DNA of 64,000 bases, taken from Paenibacillus sp. VTT E-133291. GTDB taxonomy: Bacteria > Bacillota > Bacilli > Paenibacillales > Paenibacillaceae. Shown here piece by piece: positions 9,248 to 17,359 of the stretch. The stretch is taken from assembly GCF_002264395.1 (NCBI RefSeq), contig NZ_NFVA01000001.1:224642-288641 (forward strand), in the 5' to 3' direction. The notes under the pieces are model-generated. The model did no database searches. It was not told where the DNA came from and worked only from the letters and a program-made list of their open reading frames with translations. A program made the position numbers and the translations under genes. Numbering within the stretch: position 1 is the first letter of the stretch; every line of letters begins with the position of its first letter.

Positions 9248-10675
9248 TTGAGAATCGAACACACCAAAAAAATTACAGCTACACTGGCGCTAACATTACT
9301 TCTTACGGCCGGTCTGGCTGGTTGCGGAGGTTCCAAAGAAGAGAACGCCGGAGGGAATACGGAAGAAGCGAGCAATAAACAAGTGACGATCAAGGTCAGT
9401 AACTGGCCGAAGCCGAATGAGGAAGCCAAAATCGCCCAGTATGAGCAGGTTATGGCGAAGATGAAAGCTAATTTTCCGGATATCATTGTGGACAAGGATG
9501 AATGGGGGTATGACGTCAGCTCTTTCCTGCCTAAAGCGGCCAGTGGTCAGCTTCCAACGGTTTACGAGACCTTTTTTACAGAAACAAGCAAAATTATCAA
9601 AGCAAATTACGCAGCTGATATAACGGATACTATGAAAAAATATGGTTATGATCAGGCGATCAATCCAGATCTGCTTAAGATGGTTACCAAAGACGGAAAA
9701 TATTACGGGATTCCGAAGGACGGATATGTCATCGGCATGCTCTACAATTTGAATCTCTTTAAGGAAGCTGGTCTGTTGGACGATAAAGGCATACCAAAGT
9801 TCCCTAAGACATATGATGAGCTGGCAGAAACCGCGCAGATCATCAAGCAAAAGACTGGTAAGGCGGGAATGTTCCTACCAACAAAAAGTGGTCAGGGCGG
9901 TTGGATGTTCATGAATATTGCCTGGGCTTACGGCGCGGAATTCGAAAAACAGGTAGATGGCAAATGGCAAGCGGTGTTCAATTCTCCAGAAGCAGCGGCA
10001 GCACTGCAATATGTGAAGGACTTGAAATGGAAATATGATGTTCTGCCAGACAATAATCTGGTGGATGTTACGAATGATATGTTCCGCTTGTTCGGAACTG
10101 ATCAAGTCGCTATGAGCTTCGGCACGAATGACTGGTCTCCAGTCATCCAGCAGCAGACTAAAATGTCTAAAGATAATGTGGCAATGTCCGCACTTCCAGT
10201 CGGACCGATCGGTAAACCTGTAACCCTGCTCGGCGGTGGTCTATATATGTTCTCGCCTAATGTAACACCTGAGCAGATTGATGCTGGATTCAAATGGCTA
10301 AAAACCTACGGATTCACTCCGGAATCCTCAGAGGAGGCGTTGACTGGTTGGGATATCGAGAAAAAGACACTGAGTGATCAGGGGCTGATCGTAGGCCCAT
10401 ACGGACTGCGGATTTGGACAGATGAGAAGCGGATCGGTGAAGAACAGAAGATTCTCGACAAATACAACAATGTAAACTTGGATTTGTTCCGTGATTATAT
10501 GGACAACGGCAGTAAAGGCATGCGGGCAGAAGAGCCGGTCAACGCTCAGGAATTGTACCAGAAGTTGGATATTGTACTGCAAACCGTCCTAACGGACAAA
10601 AACGCAGATCCACTGGAGGTTTTGACTAAGGCTGCTGAAGAATTTCAACGTGATTATCTCGACAAGGTGAAATAA
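9248..10675 (+). CDS. Extracellular sugar-binding lipoprotein of ABC importer
   Basis: About 475 residues starting at TTG 9248, seven nt after a GGGGG ribosome site. A longer in-frame ORF from 9137 would run through promoter C and is rejected. The N-terminus is a lipoprotein signal: a charged stretch, a hydrophobic core, then the lipobox LAGC with the Cys to be lipidated, followed by a Gly/Ser/Glu/Asn linker. The rest is an SBP family-1 fold of the large LplA-like type common in Paenibacillus. It would capture oligosaccharides on the outer face of the membrane and deliver them to the two permeases upstream. An extra, regulated promoter fits the need for excess binding protein over permease. 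Confidence 0.88.
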   Translation: MRIEHTKKITATLALTLLLTAGLAGCGGSKEENAGGNTEEASNKQVTIKVSNWPKPNEEAKIAQYEQVMAKMKANFPDIIVDKDEWGYDVSSFLPKAASGQLPTVYETFFTETSKIIKANYAADITDTMKKYGYDQAINPDLLKMVTKDGKYYGIPKDGYVIGMLYNLNLFKEAGLLDDKGIPKFPKTYDELAETAQIIKQKTGKAGMFLPTKSGQGGWMFMNIAWAYGAEFEKQVDGKWQAVFNSPEAAAALQYVKDLKWKYDVLPDNNLVDVTNDMFRLFGTDQVAMSFGTNDWSPVIQQQTKMSKDNVAMSALPVGPIGKPVTLLGGGLYMFSPNVTPEQIDAGFKWLKTYGFTPESSEEALTGWDIEKKTLSDQGLIVGPYGLRIWTDEKRIGEEQKILDKYNNVNLDLFRDYMDNGSKGMRAEEPVNAQELYQKLDIVLQTVLTDKNADPLEVLTKAAEEFQRDYLDKVK

Positions 10676-10683
10676 ACACAGTC

Positions 10684-10724
10684 AAACGGCGGCGTCGTCC
10701 TTCTAAAGGGCGGCGATGCCGTTT
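10684..10724 (+). terminator. Imperfect hairpin, possible attenuator
   Basis: AAACGGC (10684-10690) pairs with GCCGTTT (10718-10724) and GC-rich inner bases pair partially. There is no long T run, so it may only reduce read-through from the binding-protein gene into the rhamnosidase, which has no promoter box of its own. Confidence 0.5.
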
Positions 10725-10775
10725 CTGCGTACATTGCCAAAATCTACTCTAAGGGATAAAGGAGAGGTGCATTAT

Positions 10776-13223
10776 ATGGCAGCAAAAGAATGGGGAGACT
10801 GGAACGCGCGATGGATCTGGCCTTTGGACGAGGAAGGAACTGAAAGTTGGGAGCAGCAACACGAGCGGGTGTATTTTCGCAAAATGTTTGAGCTGCCAGC
10901 TGGAGCGGGGAGGGCCTACAGTCTGAATTTGGCCATTACAGCTGACAGCCGCTACAGACTCTTTGTTAACGGGCAGCGTTTATGGGCCGGTCCTTGCAAG
11001 GGTCATGGTCATGTACACTATTATGAGGAGTTCCATTTGAATGACGTTTTGCAACCAGGTATAAATGTGATTGCTGTTATGGTAGTTCATTATGCTGGGA
11101 CTTCGCCATTTGAATTGGGTGAAGACGGTCCTCTATCGATTTGGCGCTCGCAAAAAGGCGGCTTGCTTGTAGAAGCGGATGTTATGAACAATGGGCAGAT
11201 TGTACAGGAACTTAATACGGATACCTCATGGAAAAGCATTAGGGACCACAGCTACCGGCTTCAGCCGTTTCCGATTATGCGCTGGATGGGCGGATTGGAA
11301 GAGGTGGAGGGGGACATGTCGCTGCTGAATTGGATTCTGCCGGAATATGACGACAGCGCCTGGCTAGCCGCAGGGATTGTACAGCCGGTGCGGGATGATT
11401 TTGGTCAATTAACCCCCTGGCAATTGGCGGAGCGACCGATTCCGCTGCTGTATGAGCGGGATCAGCTCTTCCTGAAGCTGATGCGCAGCAGCAGTGGTGA
11501 AGGGGAAGCCCTTTTTGAAAACGGGCATAGTCTGGAGCTGCGGAATGAAGCTGGTGGAGCTTCGCGGCCATTAGCAGGAATACACGTGGAAGCGTGGCAG
11601 CAACTCTGGCTGGAGCTGGATGCAGGAGAGCTAATCACAGCTTATCCGCAGCTTAAGCTTCTTGGGGGGAAAGGTAGCCGGATCACCCTGCTGTACGCCG
11701 AGTGCTACGAGAAAGAGACTGGAGATGACGAGATCCGCCGCAAATCCATCCGTGATGATATGCAGGAGCATGTGTTAAGAGGAGGATATGACTGCTATCA
11801 TCCTGCCGGTTATGGCTCCTCGGTGCAGATGGAAAGCTATGAGCCTTTCTGGTTTCGTACCTTCCGGTATATCCGGCTGGAGGTGAATACTGGAGCCGAA
11901 CCTTTGACGATATCCGGCTTCAGTTATCGGGAGACCGGATATCCTTTGCTGCAGGCAGGAAGCTTTCATTGCAACGATGAACGATATAACCAGCTCTGGG
12001 AGCTGAGTGTCCGAACACTTCAACGCTGCATGCATGAGACCTACGAGGATACGCCGTATTATGAACAGTTGCAATATACCATGGATACCAAACTGATGAT
12101 GGAATTTACGTACCTGTTATCAGGAGACGACCGATTGGCACGGAGGGCAATGGAAGATTACAGGGCTTCGCAGCTGCCAAATGGCATGTTGCAAAGCCGA
12201 TACCCCTCCGTGCTGCCACAGGTCATCCCCTCCTTCTCTTTATATTGGATCGGGATGATTCATGACCACTACAGATCCTTTGGAGATCTGGCACTGGTAA
12301 ATCGGTACCGACTGCCACTGTTATCCGTATTGGACTGGTTCGATCAGCGACTGACACCGCAAGGTCTGGTGGACAGAACGCCTCGCCAATATTGGAATTA
12401 TTTTGACTGGGTAGAAGAATGGCCACTTGGTGCACCAGACTGTACGGATGATACACCTGCGACCATGCTTAGTTTGATGTATGCGGCCGCGCTGGAGCAA
12501 GCGGCTGAATTGCTTGCAGCCAGCGGCTGGACACAGATTGCTGGTGAACTACGTCAGCGAAAAGCCGCAGTCAACGCTGCAGTGCTGGATTGTTGTCGCC
12601 AAACGAACAGCCTGATGTTCCGCGACAGCCCGGCGGCAACAGCGGAAACACAGCTGAGCCAGCATACGCAGGTCTGGGCGATTTTAGCTGGCACGGTGGA
12701 CGCTGTAGAGGGTGCAGCACTACTAGAGATTACAATGGCTGACACATCACTGGCCAAACTTTCGCTGCCGATGAGCTATTATCTTTTTCGCGCGTTGGAA
12801 CATTGCGGATTGTATGACCGCTCCTTCGGACTATGGGCTCGTTGGATGAAACAGCTGGATTTGAACCTCACTACACTCCCGGAAATGGACTCTGTTGGAA
12901 CCAGAAGTGACTGTCACGCCTGGAGCGCTCTCCCGATCACTGAGTTCACAAGAGGGATATTGGGTGTCCGGCAAGGGATAGAGGGAATAACCGTAAAGCC
13001 ACATTGCGGCGATCTGCAACAGGCCAGTGGAATCGTAAGCACAAGTCTGGGTCCAATACATGTAAAATGGGAAATCCATTCAGAAGCGGGACATAAAAAC
13101 TTCCATTTTGAAGCTAACTGGCCAGCCGGTTCGGCGATTACAATTATCTTGCCTAATCATGAAGTGCTGCTGACAGATGCAGGTTCTTTTTATAAGGCGA
13201 TCGACATTAGTCACTTTAGCTGA
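10776..13223 (+). CDS. GH78 alpha-L-rhamnosidase-like glycosidase
   Basis: An 815-residue protein. The ATG at 10776 follows AAAGGAGAGG; an in-frame ATG at 10716 lies in the preceding hairpin and is rejected. The N-terminus ARWIWPLDE and the beta-sandwich to about residue 380 resemble rhamnosidase accessory domains. The (alpha/alpha)6 catalytic domain shows ETYEDTPYYEQLQYTMD, the counterpart of the DCPQRDERLGW acid motif in the more classical GH78 protein at 46,260, so this is a divergent subfamily. No signal peptide is present, so it should act on imported oligosaccharides. It probably removes alpha-linked rhamnose, but activity in this subfamily is poorly fixed by sequence. Confidence 0.8.
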   Translation: MAAKEWGDWNARWIWPLDEEGTESWEQQHERVYFRKMFELPAGAGRAYSLNLAITADSRYRLFVNGQRLWAGPCKGHGHVHYYEEFHLNDVLQPGINVIAVMVVHYAGTSPFELGEDGPLSIWRSQKGGLLVEADVMNNGQIVQELNTDTSWKSIRDHSYRLQPFPIMRWMGGLEEVEGDMSLLNWILPEYDDSAWLAAGIVQPVRDDFGQLTPWQLAERPIPLLYERDQLFLKLMRSSSGEGEALFENGHSLELRNEAGGASRPLAGIHVEAWQQLWLELDAGELITAYPQLKLLGGKGSRITLLYAECYEKETGDDEIRRKSIRDDMQEHVLRGGYDCYHPAGYGSSVQMESYEPFWFRTFRYIRLEVNTGAEPLTISGFSYRETGYPLLQAGSFHCNDERYNQLWELSVRTLQRCMHETYEDTPYYEQLQYTMDTKLMMEFTYLLSGDDRLARRAMEDYRASQLPNGMLQSRYPSVLPQVIPSFSLYWIGMIHDHYRSFGDLALVNRYRLPLLSVLDWFDQRLTPQGLVDRTPRQYWNYFDWVEEWPLGAPDCTDDTPATMLSLMYAAALEQAAELLAASGWTQIAGELRQRKAAVNAAVLDCCRQTNSLMFRDSPAATAETQLSQHTQVWAILAGTVDAVEGAALLEITMADTSLAKLSLPMSYYLFRALEHCGLYDRSFGLWARWMKQLDLNLTTLPEMDSVGTRSDCHAWSALPITEFTRGILGVRQGIEGITVKPHCGDLQQASGIVSTSLGPIHVKWEIHSEAGHKNFHFEANWPAGSAITIILPNHEVLLTDAGSFYKAIDISHFS

Positions 13224-13287
13224 TAGTCTGATTTCAATTGATCTTCGTTTTCGTTGATTCATACACCAGAGGGGGATGGGGAGTTAT

Positions 13288-14316
13288 ATGTTCAGATCAT
13301 TCGGCCGCAACATCCGCCTTGTCCTGGTGCTGTTTATTACCGTTTACATTGCCGCTTCGAGTTTCATTTTGTACCGTACTATGGAGCATAGAAGTTTGGA
13401 TATGTTGCGGCAGTTGTCCGTTCAATACACTGGCCAGCAGCATAAGAACACTCTTTTGTTCATGAACTGGCTAGAGGAGACCTCCAAGCTTATCTCCAAC
13501 AATCAGGTGGTACAGAATGCGTTGAAAAAACCAGCGTACGACGGAGCGATTTCTCCTATACTTGAGGGCATTCGCTCCTCTAGCAGTGACATTCTCGGCA
13601 TTTATATTTGGGGTGAAGCAGGGGGGACCTACTCCTCGAGCAATGTGTCTGGGCTTCTCCCCTTTACAGAGATCAAGAAAGTTCCGGGGATGGAACAATT
13701 TCTGGATAATCGGGAACAGGCTTTGCGCTGGACGGTGCTGAACCGGGAACATCTGATGAACGCGCCTTCTGATCTGCGCGACCGTCTGCTGCTTGAGGTG
13801 AAAATTCAAAACACGGAGGGGCAAATTTTAGGTCTGCTCTCGCTCGAAGTTGAAATTGACAAGCTGTACAGCTTCTATCTGTCAGGTAAGAATACGATCT
13901 ACGGCGAGAATGAAGTTTATCTGCTGACAAGTAACGGAAAGCTATTGAATGCGGCGGATGTTCCCATGAAGCGACTGCAAGAAATTAGAACTGCGCTGGC
14001 CACACCAGAGAAGGATAATCCAGCTATGCCGGAAGAACAAGATAGTTCTAGTAGCGGTGCTATGGATTTGTTGGAGCGTGAAACGGCCGACGGCTTGATT
14101 TTGCTCTATCCGCTGCCCGAATCGGACGAGCGGATTGTCACCTATATCTCTGCAGACGGAATGAATGCAGAGCTGCGGACGTTTAAGTATTTAATGATCG
14201 GATTAAACATCATGGTGTTCATAGTTTTCTGGTTGCTGATCTCAATGCTTAGTGGCAGTATTGTTAATCCGCTTAAACAGTTGTATTTGAAAATTAACTC
14301 CACGATGAAAGACTAA
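13288..14316 (+). pseudogene. YesM-type sensor kinase lacking the kinase half
   Basis: About 342 residues, start taken at ATG 13288 after GGGGAG (an ATG at 13276 has no spacing from its purine run). It has a first membrane helix near residues 8-28, an extracellular sensor of about 270 residues, a second helix near residues 300-325 (IMVFIVFWLLISML) and the first HAMP residues (SGSIVNPLKQLYLKI), then stops. The phosphoacceptor NPHFLYN region and the ATPase domain seen in the full-length homologue at 17,360 are absent, and no continuation is found downstream. It is most likely the 5' remnant of a deleted sensor and regulator pair; a functional solitary sensor is possible but less likely. Confidence 0.7.
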
Positions 14317-15048
14317 GATTGGCAGTCGGAATCTATGAAAAATAGCTGTGGAATTTCAGGCTACCCGCTAAAGTCAGCAAAAGGTCACTGACTTGCAGTG
14401 TTTATATCTACTCAGACATAGAGGTGTCCTCCAAAGTAATTTAATTGGTTGCTTATGCTTTGGACGCTTTTGGTGTTTTTAGTAGAATGAATGGGAGTAG
14501 AGGGAGATGGGATCCACAAAGTAACCTTTGTTTCACTAATATATCTCTCTGGCAGATAAAACTAGTGTGCTTTAGCTGAAGTGTATTTCATACAACTAAA
14601 TGAGGGCAATTAACGTCTGAGGCAATGTTTAGTTGCATTCACTACACTTATTATTCGAGAAAACAGTCCTAGCCAACAAAATTGGAAACTATAGATGTAC
14701 CAAATACACTTAAACGTCCGCTCTTTGCAAAATAGGGCGTTTTAGTTGTACGAAATACAACTAAAACACCTCTAATCGGAAGGAATCTAATTCGTCTGAG
14801 TCATCTGATTTACTCAGTATCACTATTTCACCAGCGACTTCCAGCTTTACGCTAGCCTCCTCATCATCATATTACATTCAAAACGTTTAACTTACGGGCA
14901 GATTCGTTACAATTTATGGTGCTATAGCGTTATGTCATTAGAATTAGGTTATGTAATGATACTCTGATATTCATGAATTGGAATAATGTGGTAAAGTGTA
15001 ATAATGGGAGAAGTCATCAACAAAAATAGAGGAGGGAACAAATATTTC
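14317..15048 (+). other. Intergenic stretch without a gene
   Basis: I see no coding sequence here. The stretch carries the four-copy repeat cluster at 14,579-14,766 and is otherwise AT-rich and stop-dense. It begins exactly where the truncated sensor kinase ends, consistent with a deletion or insertion junction near 14,316. Confidence 0.5.
14579..14766. repeat. Cluster of four degenerate 23-27-bp palindromic repeats
   Basis: Copies are at 14579-14601 (reverse orientation), 14628-14650, 14691-14714 and 14740-14766. The last is a perfect hairpin, TTTTAGTTGTA then CGAAA then TACAACTAAAA. The others share TAGTTGTA-N-5-TACACTTA with substitutions. Spacing between copies is about 50-60 bp. No open reading frame spans them. 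They look like a dispersed intergenic repeat family rather than operators of a neighbouring gene. Confidence 0.6.
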
Positions 15049-15291
15049 ATGGGCAACGACTTATACAGAAAACTAGGTGCATCCTTTCTAATTTCCGCTG
15101 GAGTAATCTATGCTATCGAACGTGTGGGCTCTTTGAAAGCTCGCAGCCATGAAATTGTAGCGTTATACGAAGCAAAAATGTTCGAGGCCCTACCTGAAAC
15201 TCATATTACAGGCTTCTTCGATAATATCTTTGTGCCAATCCTTTCGTTCTTTGGTATGATACTTTTCGTATATGGGTTCCCGAAAAAATAA
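15049..15291 (+). CDS. Small two-helix membrane protein, unknown function
   Basis: Eighty residues from the ATG at 15049; a GGAGGG run at 15031-15036 lies 12 nt upstream. An in-frame ATG at 15004 would give 95 residues but lacks a clear ribosome site. There are two hydrophobic segments, near residues 8-28 (LGASFLISAGVIYAIERVG) and 57-76 (FVPILSFFGMILFVYGF), joined by a charged loop, and a PKK C-terminus. I do not recognise a family. It is followed 80 bp later by the cold-shock-like gene in the same direction, but no co-function is evident. Confidence 0.5.
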   Translation: MGNDLYRKLGASFLISAGVIYAIERVGSLKARSHEIVALYEAKMFEALPETHITGFFDNIFVPILSFFGMILFVYGFPKK

Positions 15292-15371
15292 AATGAGATT
15301 TTTTGTTTTGAAGCTATGGCAAAAAACTCAATTTTCATGGTACTTAATAAAGTGACAGAGGAGGTACTTAA

Positions 15372-15626
15372 ATGGCGGAAAGAAGATGTGGTATTGTCAA
15401 ATGGTTCAAAGAAGATGAAGGTTACGGACGAATAATGCTAGACGGGCAGGAAGGTAACCATGTTTTTGTTCACTTTAGCGAAATACTACCAGACCCTATT
15501 AAGTTACCGAACGGCTTTCGGTTTCTTAAAGAGGGTCAAAATGTTGCATTCGACCTATTCGAGTTCCCTAGTATAGTTGATTCTCAACGTAGGACAGCTA
15601 AGAATATGCAAATTTTAGAGGACTGA
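15372..15626 (+). CDS. Cold-shock-domain-like nucleic-acid-binding protein
   Basis: Eighty-four residues with an AGAGGAGG ribosome site. The order of motifs fits a cold-shock domain: GIVKWFKEDEGYGRI, where EGYGRI replaces the RNP1 core KGFGFI, then VFVHFSEI (RNP2-like), then EGQNVAFDLFE. It is about 15-18 residues longer than housekeeping Csp proteins, with the extra length between RNP2 and the last strand and at the C-terminus. Loss of one RNP1 aromatic suggests altered single-strand binding. A role as an RNA chaperone is inferred only from the fold. Confidence 0.65.
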   Translation: MAERRCGIVKWFKEDEGYGRIMLDGQEGNHVFVHFSEILPDPIKLPNGFRFLKEGQNVAFDLFEFPSIVDSQRRTAKNMQILED

Positions 15627-15854
15627 AGAAATCGAGACGTACTTCACAAATATATAGACTTTCGGGACTCATAATTAAGCTCTAACGGGACACGTTACTT
15701 AAATGAAATAGCGACAGTCTGGACTTTATTTTATAGACTTTTTATGTCGCTGTTTCAATTTCTAGGGGCAGTCTAAAACTTATATTATGGATTCTGATGC
15801 ATGCATTTAAATTGATAATTATGAATACGTAATTTTTGAAAAAGAGGGATTACA

Positions 15855-16383
15855 ATGGTTTCAATTGTTCAAATGATACTTTATGATTCTTATAAAATTC
15901 GCGACATAGACCGTTCGGAAACAATAGAATTGACGTACAAATTAAAGAACGGGGTACTTGAAGAAATAAAAACAGCATATGAATGTCCCAGATGGACAGA
16001 AGATATCTATCTAGAGATAATATCCCGATATGAATATGAACTCACCAATTGGTGGTACGGCTTTTGGAGCATTTGACGGAGATAAACTGGTCGGGTTTGG
16101 TGTTTTAGCTCATATGATCAGGGGTTATGATAATGACAGCCTTAAGATTGACCTTATGTATGTGACACGGGAATATCGAAGAAAAGGAATCGGTAGCCTT
16201 ATTATGGAATCTCTGAGTACAGTAGCGATTGAAAAAGGGGCGAAGCACTTATATATTTCGTCTACCGAGACTGAATCTGCGGTGAAGTTTTATACTAGTC
16301 ATGGTTCAGCAATTACATCAGAGATTGATTTGGAATTATTTGAAAAAGAACCTAATGACATTCACATGATAAAGAAATTATAA
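15855..16383 (+). pseudogene. GNAT acetyltransferase split by a frameshift
   Basis: The N-terminal part starts at ATG 15855 after GAGGG and reads through EYELTN before running into NWWYGFWSI and a stop at 16076. The C-terminal part continues in another frame from about 16045 with GGTAFGAFDGDKLVGFGVL, the acetyl-CoA-binding YREYRRKGIGSLIME-like motif A, and ends at 16383. Joining the parts at positions 16042-16056 gives one continuous GNAT domain of about 175 residues. A single-base indel therefore inactivates the gene, unless it is a sequencing error. The substrate is unknown. Confidence 0.75.
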
Positions 16384-16475
16384 TCACCAGAATAAAGTTG
16401 GATTTTAACTAAACGGGTAGGATAGTTGAATTATTCAGGGGCATGATATTACCAAAAAATTTGGAGGAATCGCCC

Positions 16476-17018
16476 TTGTTTAAATCGATTATTTCATTGA
16501 TTTTAATCTTTACGCTGTCTGCTGGAATCGCATCAGCTAAGCTTACGTTAGCTTTTTCAAATGTGGGGTTGGACAAGCTAAAAAAAGTTGCGGAATTCAA
16601 ACTACTAGTACCGTCTCACTCTGTTAAAGGTTATAAGTTAGAAATAAAGGAACCTTATCCGCTTGTTCTTAGTCAATCAGTTTCAAAAGTTAGACTTCAT
16701 TTTTTTGATGAATCAGGAAAGACATATTTATTTGGCATTGAAGAACATAAGGCTGTTGGTTATAAAATAAACCGAGTTGTCACTAGTTTAGATGTTCGTA
16801 ACCAGATAAGTACAACAAGAACTATAGTCGAGGATTTTAAATTTAATGAACGTGGAGAGAAAATTAACATAAACGGAATCGAAGGGCGTTTTGAACTATG
16901 GGCTAATCATACACCAGGAGGATACCTTCGATGGGTACAAGATGATACTTTCATTGAATTCGACAGTGGGGATTTGACTAAAGAGGAAATGGTCGCGTTA
17001 GCAAAATCAATGAAATGA
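16476..17018 (+). CDS. Secreted DUF4367-like protein
   Basis: About 180 residues from TTG 16476, which follows TTTGGAGG by 9-10 nt; the upstream in-frame ATG at 16443 precedes that ribosome site and is rejected. Residues 1-20 form a signal peptide ending near SAGIASA. The mature part is a mixed alpha/beta domain whose end (LRWVQDDTFIEF, then DLTKEEMVALAKSM) resembles the DUF4367 or anti-sigma-factor C-terminal type fold found in Bacillales lipoproteins and RsgI-like proteins. No partner sigma factor is adjacent. Function unknown. Confidence 0.55.
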   Translation: MFKSIISLILIFTLSAGIASAKLTLAFSNVGLDKLKKVAEFKLLVPSHSVKGYKLEIKEPYPLVLSQSVSKVRLHFFDESGKTYLFGIEEHKAVGYKINRVVTSLDVRNQISTTRTIVEDFKFNERGEKININGIEGRFELWANHTPGGYLRWVQDDTFIEFDSGDLTKEEMVALAKSMK

Positions 17019-17359
17019 TTAAGTGGTTGAACAAAAGGATTATGATTTCTGAGGGCTTGCCATGGTAATGCTCCTCTTTTATTTATTGAAGTGGCATTTT
17101 TAATAGTGTGGAGGGAGAATGATCGATGAAAGGTCGAGTTTATGTAGAGTATAGGCGTTGAGGTTCGTAATGGACACCCTTCCTTTGGAGATGAACTAAT
17201 CGGAGGGCTTAATTCACTTGGCGAAAAGTCAGAATAACTATCTACACTACTCACACGATAAAAAAAGAAATCGCACTTTATGAGTAAAGTAGATGTACCA
17301 CCTACCTCTCAAAAAAGGAACGATTTCTTTGTAATGTCCGCATTCATTATCAATCTTAG
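17019..17359 (+). other. Gap with a possible gene scrap and a long hairpin
   Basis: Between 17126 and 17238 there is a start codon with GGAGGGAGA that gives 11 codons and a stop, while a neighbouring frame continues as VEVRNGHPSFGDELIGG to a stop: possibly a frameshifted remnant of about 37 codons, too short to identify. From 17264 to 17330 the arms AAAGAAATCG and CGATTTCTTT enclose smaller hairpins and may act as a terminator for the convergent genes on either side. Confidence 0.35.

Noticed and set aside
9296..9850. 184-codon minus-strand ORF
   Set aside because: Lies entirely antisense to the binding-protein gene and has no recognisable domain or ribosome site.
14579..14766. CRISPR array
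   Set aside because: Only four unequal copies with one inverted, irregular spacing and no cas genes.
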